A stretch of 64,000 nt of DNA. Origin: Streptomyces canus. GTDB taxonomy: Bacteria; Actinomycetota; Actinomycetes; Streptomycetales; Streptomycetaceae. The notes below the pieces were generated by a model, which made no database searches, had not been told where the DNA came from, and was given only the letters and a program-made list of their open reading frames with translations. Below are positions 23,819 to 31,537 of this stretch, piece by piece (the stretch's first letter is position 1; each line of letters starts with the position of its first letter). The DNA lies in the NCBI RefSeq assembly GCF_001514145.1, contig NZ_KQ948657.1:1-64000 (forward strand), in the 5' to 3' direction. Both the position numbers and the translations under genes were made by a program.

Positions 23819-25299
23819 CGACGCGAGGCCCCGGCATGGCCCGTTACATCCGGCACGCCGCCTGCTTCTGCACCCTGCTGCTGCTGGCGCTCCTCGTCAA
23901 CGCCGCCCGCGTCCAGGTCGTCCAGGCCCGCGCCCACGGCGAGAACCCCGCCAACCGCCGCGAGACCATCGCCCGTTACGGCCGGGAGCGCGGCGACATC
24001 CTGGTCGGCGGCCGGCCGGTCACCGGATCCCGGGACACCGGGGAGCAGCTGCGCTACGAACGGACGTACACGGACGGGCCGTTGTACGCGCCGGTGACCG
24101 GCTTCGCCTCGCAGGAGTACGGCACGTCCTTCCTGGAGCACACCGAGGACTCGGTCCTCTCCGGCTCGGACCCGCTGCTGACGCCGTTCCCACTGTGGAA
24201 CGACTTCACGCGCAGCCGCAATCCGGGCGGGAACGTCGTCACCACGCTCAACAGGGCCGCGCAGAAGGCGGCCTTCCGCGGACTCGGCGGGCGCAAGGGC
24301 GCGGTGGCGGCGGTGGAGCCGGCGACGGGCCGCGTGCTCGCGCTGGCGTCCTCCCCTTCGTACGACCCCGCGGCGCTGTCCGGGAACGACCCGCGGGTGG
24401 GCCGGGCCTGGGCCCGGCTCAACGGGGACGTGGACAAGCCCATGCTCAACCGGGCGGTACGGCAGACCTATCCGCCGGGTTCCACGTTCAAGGTGGTCAC
24501 CGCGGCGGCCGCGCTGGACGCGGGTGTCATCAAGGACGTGGACGCGCCGACCGACTCGCCGGAGCCGTACACCCTGCCCGGCACCACCACCTCCCTCACC
24601 AACGAGTCCGAGGGCTGCGAGGACCTGTCCCTGCGGGAGGCCTTCCGGTGGTCGTGCAACACGGTGTTCGCGAAGCTCGGGGTGAAGGTGGGGGTGCGTC
24701 ATATGACGGCCACCGCACGCGCCTTCGGCTTCAACGACCACTCGCTGCGGATCCCCTTCTCGGTGGCCCGCAGCACCTTCGACCCGACCGTCGACAAGGC
24801 TCAGCTGGCCCTGTCGTCGATCGGCCAGTACAACACCCGCGCGACCCCGCTCCAGATGGCGACGGTCTCGGCGGCGGTCGCCAACGGCGGGCAGATCCGC
24901 ACGCCCTATCTGGTGGAGCGGACCACGACGGACGACGGTGACACGGTGGCGACGGCGGGCTCGCGCCCGGTACGGCAGGCGATGTACCCGGCGACGGCCG
25001 CACGGCTGAAGGAGCTCATGGCCCAGGTGGTCACGGAGGGCACCGGCACCAACGCCGCCATCCCCGGCGCCGTCGTCGGCGGCAAGACCGGCACCGCCCA
25101 GCACGGCATCGGCAACGCCGGGACGCCGTACGCCTGGTTCGTGTCGTGGGCGCAGGGCGAGCGGGACATGGAGCCGAAGGTCGCGGTGGCCGTGGTGGTG
25201 GAGGACGCGTCGGCCGTCCGGGGGGACATCACCGGGGGCGGGGTGGCGGCGCCGATCGCACGGGCGGTGATGGAGGCGGTGCTCAACTCCAGGTATTGA
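23815..25299 (+). CDS. Penicillin-binding protein 2-type transpeptidase
   Basis: GTG 23815 behind AAAGGAG gives 494 aa. A single N-terminal TM helix (about residues 12-30) precedes a dimerisation region, RGDILVGGRPVTGSR. The transpeptidase motifs are S223TFK, S280CN and K424TG (GGKTGTAQHG), all intact. It is a class B monofunctional transpeptidase of the PBPA type, partner of the FtsW/RodA protein. Its start overlaps the polymerase stop. It should form peptide cross-links in nascent wall, probably in a growth or sporulation phase rather than in core septation. Confidence 0.95.
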   Translation: MTTRGPGMARYIRHAACFCTLLLLALLVNAARVQVVQARAHGENPANRRETIARYGRERGDILVGGRPVTGSRDTGEQLRYERTYTDGPLYAPVTGFASQEYGTSFLEHTEDSVLSGSDPLLTPFPLWNDFTRSRNPGGNVVTTLNRAAQKAAFRGLGGRKGAVAAVEPATGRVLALASSPSYDPAALSGNDPRVGRAWARLNGDVDKPMLNRAVRQTYPPGSTFKVVTAAAALDAGVIKDVDAPTDSPEPYTLPGTTTSLTNESEGCEDLSLREAFRWSCNTVFAKLGVKVGVRHMTATARAFGFNDHSLRIPFSVARSTFDPTVDKAQLALSSIGQYNTRATPLQMATVSAAVANGGQIRTPYLVERTTTDDGDTVATAGSRPVRQAMYPATAARLKELMAQVVTEGTGTNAAIPGAVVGGKTGTAQHGIGNAGTPYAWFVSWAQGERDMEPKVAVAVVVEDASAVRGDITGGGVAAPIARAVMEAVLNSRY

Positions 25300-25344
25300 G
25301 ACGGGGGTTGAGTCCCGCCGGGCTACCGACCTAACGTTCGGTAC

Positions 25345-25854
25345 ATGACTGAAGCCAACGCGTACCAACTCGCCCAGGTGAACATCGGCCGCCTCAAAGC
25401 CCCGCTGGACTCCCCGCAGTTGAAGGCCTTCGTCGACAACCTCGATCCCGTGAACGCCGACGCCGACAACGCCGACGGTTTCGTCTGGCGACTGGAGGAC
25501 GAGTCCGGCGACGCGACGGACATCGCCGTCTTCGGCGACGAGTGGCTGATCATCAACATGTCGGTGTGGCGGGACACCAACGCGCTGACGGCGTACATGT
25601 ACCAGGGCCGGCACCGCGAGATGCTCGCCCGCCGCAGGGAGTTCTTCGAGCGGGTCCAGGAGGCGATGGTGGCCCTGTGGTGGGTCCCGGCCGGCCATCG
25701 CCCCACGGTCGCCGAGGCGGAGTCCCGCCTGCTGCACCTGCGCACGAACGGACCCACGCCGTACGCGTTCACGCTGCGGACGCCGTTCCCGGCACAGGGG
25801 GCGGAGCCGGTCACGGCTCTGGAGATCCCGGACGATCTGGGCTGCCCGGCCTAG
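25345..25854 (+). CDS. DUF3291-domain protein
   Basis: The 169-aa protein starts MTEANAYQLAQVNIGRLKAPLDSPQLKAFVDNLDPVNA and has the middle segment GFVWRLEDESGDAT and SVWRDTNALTAYMYQGRHREMLARRREFF. These match the DUF3291 family, an antibiotic-biosynthesis-monooxygenase-like ferredoxin fold of unknown activity. His and Trp residues in the segment WWVPAGHRPTVAEAESRL are conserved in the family. There is no signal or TM segment. It sits 45 bp after the PBP gene and may be read through from it, but it has its own ATG. Confidence 0.85.
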   Translation: MTEANAYQLAQVNIGRLKAPLDSPQLKAFVDNLDPVNADADNADGFVWRLEDESGDATDIAVFGDEWLIINMSVWRDTNALTAYMYQGRHREMLARRREFFERVQEAMVALWWVPAGHRPTVAEAESRLLHLRTNGPTPYAFTLRTPFPAQGAEPVTALEIPDDLGCPA

Positions 25855-25906
25855 ATCACGCCCCGTACGCTTCCCTCGGCATCGGTTCTTCTGGGGTGGG
25901 GGACGT

Positions 25907-27127
25907 GTGTACGAGGACAGGGCACCGGAGTCGGTGTGGCTACCCAAGCGGCGGTGGCGGAAGCTGAAGCCGGTGTGGGAGGCCCAGCACACCGGTCGGG
26001 CCGAGAGCGAGGCGCTGGGGAGCCTGCTCCATGAGGGGCTCGTCGTCAGGGCCGCCTTCGACCGGTTGCGGGCCTTCGAGGTCGGTACCGGCAGGGAGCG
26101 CTGGACCTGGCACGTGCCCGGCCGTGACGTGCTGGCGGCCATGTCCGACGAGGTGGTCGACGGCGTCGGTCTGCTGGCGCACTGGCCGGACGTCCACAAC
26201 GGGCAGAAGCAGGCCGGTGTCACCGCCCTCGACCTGACGTCCGGCGAGGCGCTGTGGACGGTCCCGCGGGCCCTCGACGAGCTGTGGCACCACGACTCCC
26301 GGCTCAGACCCGGCACCGTCGCCCTGTCCGGGACCCGGGCCATGGTCGCCACCGGAACGGCGGTCGCCGCCCTGGACGTCCGTACCGGCCGCCAGGCGTG
26401 GGTCATGCAGCACGGCCGTGACCAGGACGTGCGGATCGGGGCCGCGGGAGAGCGGCTCGTCGTGGTCACGCGACACGAGGGGACCGCCACCGTCAGGGCG
26501 GTCTCCGTCGCCGACGGCCGGGTGCGCTGGAAGAGGTCGCCGGCCGTCGACGGCCCCGTCGCCCACGTGCGTCTGGTCTGCGCCGACCCGCTGCTGCTCG
26601 CCGTGGAGGGCGAGGGCCGGCGCGGTGCGAACTGCCTGCTGAGGCTGGACGCGGACGGGAACACCGTCGCCGAGTTCGGGTCGGCCGACGACGGCGCCGA
26701 GATCGTGCCGCACGCGCCCTGGCGGCTCGACCACGGGCAGCGCTGGACGGGCTGGGCCGGGGACACGCTGGTGACCTTCGTCGACTCGCCCCCCTACGAG
26801 CACCTGAGCCGCCTCGCCGGTTTCTCGCTGTCGACCGGACGGCACCTGTGGACATGGGAGAGCGGCTGGGGCATCGGCGCGCTGGCCTTCCACCGGGGCC
26901 ATGTCGTCACCCTGCGGCACTACGAGCACGAGGTCGAGGATCACGTCGAGTGGCGGTGCAAGGTGCGGGTCCTCGACCCCGCCGACGGCCGTGAAGTGGC
27001 GCGGCGCAGGCTGCGGGTGACGCAGGACGAGCCGTACGCGATGCACCTGCAGGGCGAGCGGCTGCTCTGGGTGAGCAAGCGGAGCGCGCCGCTCGCCCCG
27101 CCGGTCAAGGCCTACGACTGGCGCTGA
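25907..27127 (+). CDS. PQQ-like beta-propeller repeat protein
   Basis: The 406-aa protein from GTG 25907 is built of about six WD/PQQ-like blades (LRAFEVGTGRERWTW, VTALDLTSGEALWTV, AALDVRTGRQAWVM, AVSVADGRVRWKR, GFSLSTGRHLWTWE, VLDPADGREVARRR). The spacing is regular, near 60 residues. There is no signal peptide or TM segment, so it is cytosolic, unlike the lipoprotein BamB type. The propeller is probably a scaffold, and no enzyme residue is visible. It starts 52 bp after the DUF3291 gene and converges on the ferritin-like gene. Confidence 0.82.
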   Translation: MYEDRAPESVWLPKRRWRKLKPVWEAQHTGRAESEALGSLLHEGLVVRAAFDRLRAFEVGTGRERWTWHVPGRDVLAAMSDEVVDGVGLLAHWPDVHNGQKQAGVTALDLTSGEALWTVPRALDELWHHDSRLRPGTVALSGTRAMVATGTAVAALDVRTGRQAWVMQHGRDQDVRIGAAGERLVVVTRHEGTATVRAVSVADGRVRWKRSPAVDGPVAHVRLVCADPLLLAVEGEGRRGANCLLRLDADGNTVAEFGSADDGAEIVPHAPWRLDHGQRWTGWAGDTLVTFVDSPPYEHLSRLAGFSLSTGRHLWTWESGWGIGALAFHRGHVVTLRHYEHEVEDHVEWRCKVRVLDPADGREVARRRLRVTQDEPYAMHLQGERLLWVSKRSAPLAPPVKAYDWR

Positions 27128-27149
27128 CCGGCGGGCCGCCCGCCTCGCC

Positions 27150-28256
27150 TCACTCGCGCGCCCCCTGCTCGATCGTCTCCCGCACCTCCGCGACCCGCTC
27201 CCGCTCCTCGGCCGCGAAGCGCTCCGCGTCGAGTTTCTCGGCGATCTCCTCGTCCTGGGCCATGAGGAGATCGAGGTTGGAGTTGCCCATCTCGAACACA
27301 CCCATGTCCACGTAGGCCTGCTGGAGGCGTTTGCCCCACAGGCCGATGTCCTTGACGCAGGGCACGATCCGGGAGAAGAGCAACTGACGGAAGAGGGCGA
27401 GGAATTCGGACCGTTCGGCGTACTCCTCGGCCTCCGCCTTCGGGATGCCGAAGTTCTCCAGGACCTCGACTCCGCGCAGGCGGTCACGCATCAGGTAGCA
27501 GCCCTCGATGACGAACTCCTCGCGTTCGCGGAGCTCGGCGTCGGAGAGCTGCTTGTAGTAGTCGCGCAGCGCCATACGGCCGAAGGCCACGTGCCGGGCC
27601 TCGTCCTGCATGACGTACGCGAGGATCTGCTTCGGGAGGGGCTTGTCGGTGGTGTCGCGGATCATGCCGAAGGCGGCCAGCGCGAGGCCCTCGATGAGGA
27701 CCTGCATGCCGAGGTAGGGCATGTCCCAGCGCGAGTCCCTGAGGGTGTCGCCCAGCAGGGACTGGAGGTTGTCGTTGATCGGGTACAGCATCCCGATCTT
27801 CTCGTGCAGGAAGCGGCCGTAGATCTCCGCGTGCCGCGCCTCGTCCATCACCTGGGTCGCCGAGTAGAGCTTGGCGTCGAGGTCGGGGACGGACTCCACG
27901 ATCCGCGCGGCGCACACCATCGCGCCCTGCTCGCCGTGCAGGAACTGGCTGAACTGCCAGGAGGCGAGGTGCTTGCGGAGCTCGCCCTTGTCCTGGTCGG
28001 TGAACTTCGCCCAGTACTTGGTGCCGTAGACGGAGATGGACTCGTCGGGGGTGCCGAGCGGGTCGTACGGGTCGACCTCGAGGCTCCAGTCGATGCGCTT
28101 CTGCCCGTCCCACTGCTTGTCCTTGCCCTTCTGGTAGAGGGCCAGCAGGCGGTCGCGCCCGTCGTCGTACTCCCAGGCGAAGCGGGCCGCACCCGTCGCC
28201 GGTACCTGCCAGTGAGGGTCCCCGGGGTCCGTGGTGTACAGGTCGAAAGTCGGCAT
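27150..28256 (-). CDS. Ferritin-like diiron protein
   Basis: ATG 28256 gives 368 aa. Two EARH motifs, VMDEARHAEIYGRFL (about residue 140) and VMQDEARHVAFGRM (about residue 230), with Glu residues in FLHGEQGAMVCAARIVESV and the helix EGLALAAFGMIRD, provide the diiron ligands of a ferritin-like four-helix bundle related to ribonucleotide reductase R2 and N-oxygenases. The C-terminal tail (~residues 330-368) is charged and helical. The substrate is unknown. It is divergent from the AurF-like gene, so two diiron proteins share one short promoter region. Confidence 0.88.
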   Translation of the reverse strand: MPTFDLYTTDPGDPHWQVPATGAARFAWEYDDGRDRLLALYQKGKDKQWDGQKRIDWSLEVDPYDPLGTPDESISVYGTKYWAKFTDQDKGELRKHLASWQFSQFLHGEQGAMVCAARIVESVPDLDAKLYSATQVMDEARHAEIYGRFLHEKIGMLYPINDNLQSLLGDTLRDSRWDMPYLGMQVLIEGLALAAFGMIRDTTDKPLPKQILAYVMQDEARHVAFGRMALRDYYKQLSDAELREREEFVIEGCYLMRDRLRGVEVLENFGIPKAEAEEYAERSEFLALFRQLLFSRIVPCVKDIGLWGKRLQQAYVDMGVFEMGNSNLDLLMAQDEEIAEKLDAERFAAEERERVAEVRETIEQGARE

Positions 28257-28287
28257 GCTCCGCAGGCTGCCCCTTTGTAGACGCCGG

Positions 28288-28327
28288 GTCAACAAGTCGT
28301 GCGCGAGGGATTGACGAGCTTGCTGAC
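28288..28327. promoter_or_regulatory. Inverted repeat between divergent diiron genes
   Basis: GTCAACAAG (28288-28296) and CTTGCTGAC (28319-28327) are inverted half-sites (8 of 9 bases complementary) separated by 22 bp. Inside, TTGACG at 28311 could be a -35 element for the plus-strand gene at 28347; the -10 is unclear (TCTCAT or TCATAA). A TetR gene lies just downstream of the AurF-like gene. The element is seen directly; regulator binding is inference. Confidence 0.4.
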
Positions 28328-28346
28328 AAGCAGTCTCATAAGAGCC

Positions 28347-29285
28347 ATGACGAGTCTGACAGAAGTCGACGCGCTCGAAGGGCTGCGTGACGCGCTCGGT
28401 CTGCTCAAGGACCGGGAGCAGGTCGCCGAGCGGCTGCTCGACTCCTCCAGGAAGCACTCCTTCGACCCGGACGAGGAACTGGACTGGGACGCGCCCTTCG
28501 AGGAGGGCAAGTGGTTCTGGCCGCCGGAGCTGGTCTCGCTGTACGACACCCCGATGTGGCGGCGGATGAGCGAGGAACAGCGGATCCTGCTCTCGCAGCA
28601 CGAGGCCGCGGCGCTGGCCTCGCTGGGGATCTGGTTCGAGATCATCCTCATGCAGCTGCTGTGCCGGCACATCTACGACAAGGCGGCGACGAGTGCGCAT
28701 GTGCGGTACGCGCTCACCGAGATCGAGGACGAGTGCCGGCACTCCAAGATGTTCGCGCGGCTGATCTCGCGGGGCGGGACGCCCTGGTACCCGGTGAGCC
28801 GGGGCCATCAGCAGCTGGGCCGGCTGTTCAAGACGATCTCCACGACACCGGGATCCTTCACGGCGACGCTGCTGGGTGAGGAGATCCTCGACTGGATGCA
28901 GCGGCTGACCTTCCCGGACGAGCGGGTGCAGCCGCTGATCCGCGGGGTGACGCGGATCCATGTGGTGGAGGAGGCGCGCCACGTGCGCTACGCCCGGGAG
29001 GAGCTGCGGCGGCAGATGGTCTCCGCTCCGCGGTGGTCGCAGGAGTTCACCCGGGTGACGTCCGGGGAGTTCGCCCGGGTGTTCTCCGTGGCCTTCGTGA
29101 ATCCGGAGGTGTACACGAATGTGGGCCTTGACCAGCGGGAGGCGTTGGCGCAGGTGAAGGCGAGCGGTCATCGGCGGGAGGTCATGCAGACGGGGGCTCG
29201 GCGGTTGACCGACTTCCTGGACGACATCGGCGTACTGCGGGGTGTGGGGCGACGGCTGTGGAGGTCATCGGGACTACTGGCCTGA
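28347..29285 (+). CDS. AurF-family diiron oxygenase
   Basis: ATG 28347 gives 312 aa. Ligand motifs are QHEAAALASLGIWFEII, TEIEDECRHSKMFARLI and the final VVEEARHVRYAREELRR, giving the two-EXXH pattern plus Glu residues of AurF-type N-oxygenases. AurF oxidises p-aminobenzoate to the nitro compound. Most chromosomal Streptomyces members have unknown substrates, so the precise reaction is not claimed. The protein is complete and cytosolic. It is divergent from the ferritin-like gene and followed by a TetR gene, which together look like a self-contained diiron module. Confidence 0.88.
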   Translation: MTSLTEVDALEGLRDALGLLKDREQVAERLLDSSRKHSFDPDEELDWDAPFEEGKWFWPPELVSLYDTPMWRRMSEEQRILLSQHEAAALASLGIWFEIILMQLLCRHIYDKAATSAHVRYALTEIEDECRHSKMFARLISRGGTPWYPVSRGHQQLGRLFKTISTTPGSFTATLLGEEILDWMQRLTFPDERVQPLIRGVTRIHVVEEARHVRYAREELRRQMVSAPRWSQEFTRVTSGEFARVFSVAFVNPEVYTNVGLDQREALAQVKASGHRREVMQTGARRLTDFLDDIGVLRGVGRRLWRSSGLLA

Positions 29286-29359
29286 TGCAGGCTGCGGGCC
29301 GGTGGGAACTGCACGACCAGCCACGACGTACCCGCGGACGGCCGACTACCCTTCGAGGC

Positions 29360-30007
29360 ATGACCCCTGCCGCGCCCGCCTATCGTCGCCTCAGCGTCGA
29401 GGAGCGACGCAGCCAGCTTCTCGAAGCCGCCCTCACCCTCTTCGCGCACCGCGCGCCCGAGGACATCTCCCTCGACGACGTGGCGGAAGCGGCCGGAGTC
29501 TCCCGCCCCCTCGTCTACCGGTACTTCCCGGGCGGCAAGCAGCAGCTCTACGAGGCCGCCCTCCGCTCCGCCGCCGATGAGCTGGAGCAGTGCTTCGACG
29601 AACCCCGTGAGGGGCCCCTGCTCATCCGCCTCTCCCGCGCCCTCGACCGCTACCTCGCCTTCGTCGACGAGCACGACGCCGGTTTCAGCGCGCTCCTCCA
29701 GGGCGGCAGCGTGGTCGAGACGTCCCGGACCACCGCCATCGTCGACGGCGTACGACGGGCCGCCGCCGAGCACATCCTCAGCCACCTCGGCGTCACCGAA
29801 CCCGGTCTGCGGCTGCGCATGACCGTGCGGATGTGGATCACCGCGGTGGAGGCGGCATCGCTGATCTGGCTGGACGAGGGCAAGCAGCCCCCGGTCGAGG
29901 AGCTGCGCGACTGGCTGGTCGAGCAGTTCGTCGCCGTGCTCTCCGTGACCGCGAACCGCGACCCGCAGACTGCCGCGCTGGTCACGGCCCTCGCGGCGGA
30001 TGGCTGA
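29360..30007 (+). CDS. TetR-family transcriptional regulator
   Basis: ATG 29360 gives 215 aa. The N-terminal HTH reads RRSQLLEAALTLFAHRAPEDISLDDVAEAAGVSRPLVYRYFPGGKQQLYEAAL, the classic TetR DNA-binding domain. The C-terminal ligand domain (~residues 70-215) is helical with a hydrophobic segment around MTVRMWITAVEAASLIW. It follows the AurF-like gene by 74 bp and its last 8 bp overlap the next gene. A likely target is the inverted repeat in the divergent diiron promoter, although that repeat lies 1 kb upstream. Confidence 0.92.
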   Translation: MTPAAPAYRRLSVEERRSQLLEAALTLFAHRAPEDISLDDVAEAAGVSRPLVYRYFPGGKQQLYEAALRSAADELEQCFDEPREGPLLIRLSRALDRYLAFVDEHDAGFSALLQGGSVVETSRTTAIVDGVRRAAAEHILSHLGVTEPGLRLRMTVRMWITAVEAASLIWLDEGKQPPVEELRDWLVEQFVAVLSVTANRDPQTAALVTALAADG

Positions 30008-30329
30008 CACTGGTGCCGTGAAGAGCGAAGACACCCCCTTCGAGGGCGGCCCCATGGACGGCCGGGTGCTGCCCGTGCTGCTGGGTCCCACGGGCCGGCC
30101 GCCGAAGACGTACCGCATCCCCGTCCCCGACGCGGCCGGCGGACCGCCCGCCGTGCTGGTCTACCGACTGGTGCCCAGGGGCCACTCCAGGATGGGGATC
30201 CAGAAGGGGTGGAAGTACGAGTACGCCGCCGAAGGTGAAAAGGGGGTGGGCAGGCTGAAGTGGCCCTGGTCCAAGCCCGACAGGTCGAACGACAGTCCGA
30301 ACGACGGACCGGCTGACACCGAAGGGTGA
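30000..30329 (+). CDS. Hypothetical protein (109 aa)
   Basis: The start at ATG 30000 overlaps the TetR stop by 8 nt; GTG 30018 is an alternative. The protein begins with TPFEGGPMDGRVLPVLLGPTGRPPKTYRIPVP and has VLVYRLVPRGHSRMGIQKGWKYEY in the middle, followed by a basic and polar tail. The central part looks like a small beta domain, a type I have seen in uncharacterised Streptomyces proteins beginning MDGRVLPVLLG. No signal, TM or catalytic motif. Coupling to TetR suggests joint expression. Confidence 0.7.
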   Translation: MADTGAVKSEDTPFEGGPMDGRVLPVLLGPTGRPPKTYRIPVPDAAGGPPAVLVYRLVPRGHSRMGIQKGWKYEYAAEGEKGVGRLKWPWSKPDRSNDSPNDGPADTEG

Positions 30330-30430
30330 CGACGTTGCGCCGAACCGCCCACCCGGCGCGCGAGGACACCGACACCGCCTGATGCTCACCGTGCGGAACA
30401 GAGGGGCTGCTCCGCACAGGAGGTGATGAC

Positions 30431-31537
30431 GTGTCAGGAAGGCTTCTGCGTCTGGTGTGTACGGCGGCGGTGGCGGTCGGCACCGTCCTCGCGCCGTTGC
30501 CCGCGGCGGCTGTCCCGGCGCCGGAGCCGCGCGAGCGTTCCGTCGCCGATCTGGTGACGGACCTTCAGCGGCTGTACCGGGAGGCCGAGGAGGCCACCGA
30601 GACCTACAACGCCACCGAGGAGAAGCTGAAGGACAAGCGCGCGGAGGTCACCCGCCTCGATACGCAACTCTCCAAGGCCCGCCTCTCCCTGCACGACAGC
30701 CGGGGCGCCGCGGGACGGCTGGCCCGGCAGCAGTACCAGAACACCACCAATTTCTCGCCGTACGTCCGCCTTCTGCTCGCCCGCGATCCCCAGCACGCTC
30801 TCGACCAGGGCCATGTCATCGGCCAGTTGGCGCGCGAGCGGGCCGTGACGGTGGGCCGCCTGACCGGCACCGAGCACCGTGCCGGCGAACTCGCCCGCAG
30901 GGCGCGCAGCGCGCTCGACGACCAGCTCACGCTCGCCGCCCGGCAGAAGCGGGAACGGGACGACGTACAGGCGAAGCTCGCCGACGTGGAGGAACTCCTC
31001 GCCTCCCTCACCGCCGAACAGCTCACCAGGCTGGCCGAGTTCGAGGAGAAGGGGGTCGAGAAGGCGCAGGAGGAGCTGACGACCTCCGGCGCCCTCGGCG
31101 TGGAGGACGGCAAGCCCACCCGGAGGGGCGAGACGGCCCTGCGGTACGCCCGACGGCAGCTGGGGAAGCCGTACGAGTGGGGCGCGGAGGGCCCGAGGAC
31201 GTACGACTGCTCGGGCCTGACGTCGGAGGCCTGGGCGCACGCCGGCACTCCGATCCCGAGGACCAGCCAGGAGCAGTGGGCGCGGCTCCCGAGGATCCCG
31301 TTGAAGGACCTGCGCCCCGGTGACCTGGTGATCTACTTTCCCAAGGCGACCCACGTGGCGATGTACATGGGCAGGGGACAGGTCATCGAGGCTCCGAGAA
31401 CCGGCGAGCGGATCAAGGTCTCCCCGATCGCGGCCCACCCGCTCCTCGGAGCCGTACGTCCGGACAGACGCGACCGGCCACAGACGGCCCGCACCCGCAA
31501 GGGCGACGATCAGCCGCCCGTCACGGAAGCCAGGTAG
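30431..31537 (+). CDS. NlpC/P60-family secreted peptidoglycan hydrolase
   Basis: GTG 30431 follows AGGAGGTGA and gives 368 aa. A signal peptide (to about residue 30, ending AAVPAP) is followed by a long coiled-coil (residues ~40-215) with repeated Glu/Lys/Arg heptads. The C-terminal NlpC/P60 domain has catalytic C260 in YDCSGLTSEAW and H308 in THVAMYMG, with the third residue His in AAHPLL. It should cleave D-gamma-Glu to diamino-acid bonds in wall peptides. The coiled-coil type resembles RipA/PcsB proteins. Its 3' end overlaps the convergent flavoprotein gene by 28 bp. Confidence 0.93.
   Translation: MSGRLLRLVCTAAVAVGTVLAPLPAAAVPAPEPRERSVADLVTDLQRLYREAEEATETYNATEEKLKDKRAEVTRLDTQLSKARLSLHDSRGAAGRLARQQYQNTTNFSPYVRLLLARDPQHALDQGHVIGQLARERAVTVGRLTGTEHRAGELARRARSALDDQLTLAARQKRERDDVQAKLADVEELLASLTAEQLTRLAEFEEKGVEKAQEELTTSGALGVEDGKPTRRGETALRYARRQLGKPYEWGAEGPRTYDCSGLTSEAWAHAGTPIPRTSQEQWARLPRIPLKDLRPGDLVIYFPKATHVAMYMGRGQVIEAPRTGERIKVSPIAAHPLLGAVRPDRRDRPQTARTRKGDDQPPVTEAR

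Noticed and set aside
23569..26766. A 1065-codon minus-strand frame across the PBP, DUF3291 and propeller genes
   Set aside because: It spans three well-supported plus-strand genes and has only composition-driven openness.
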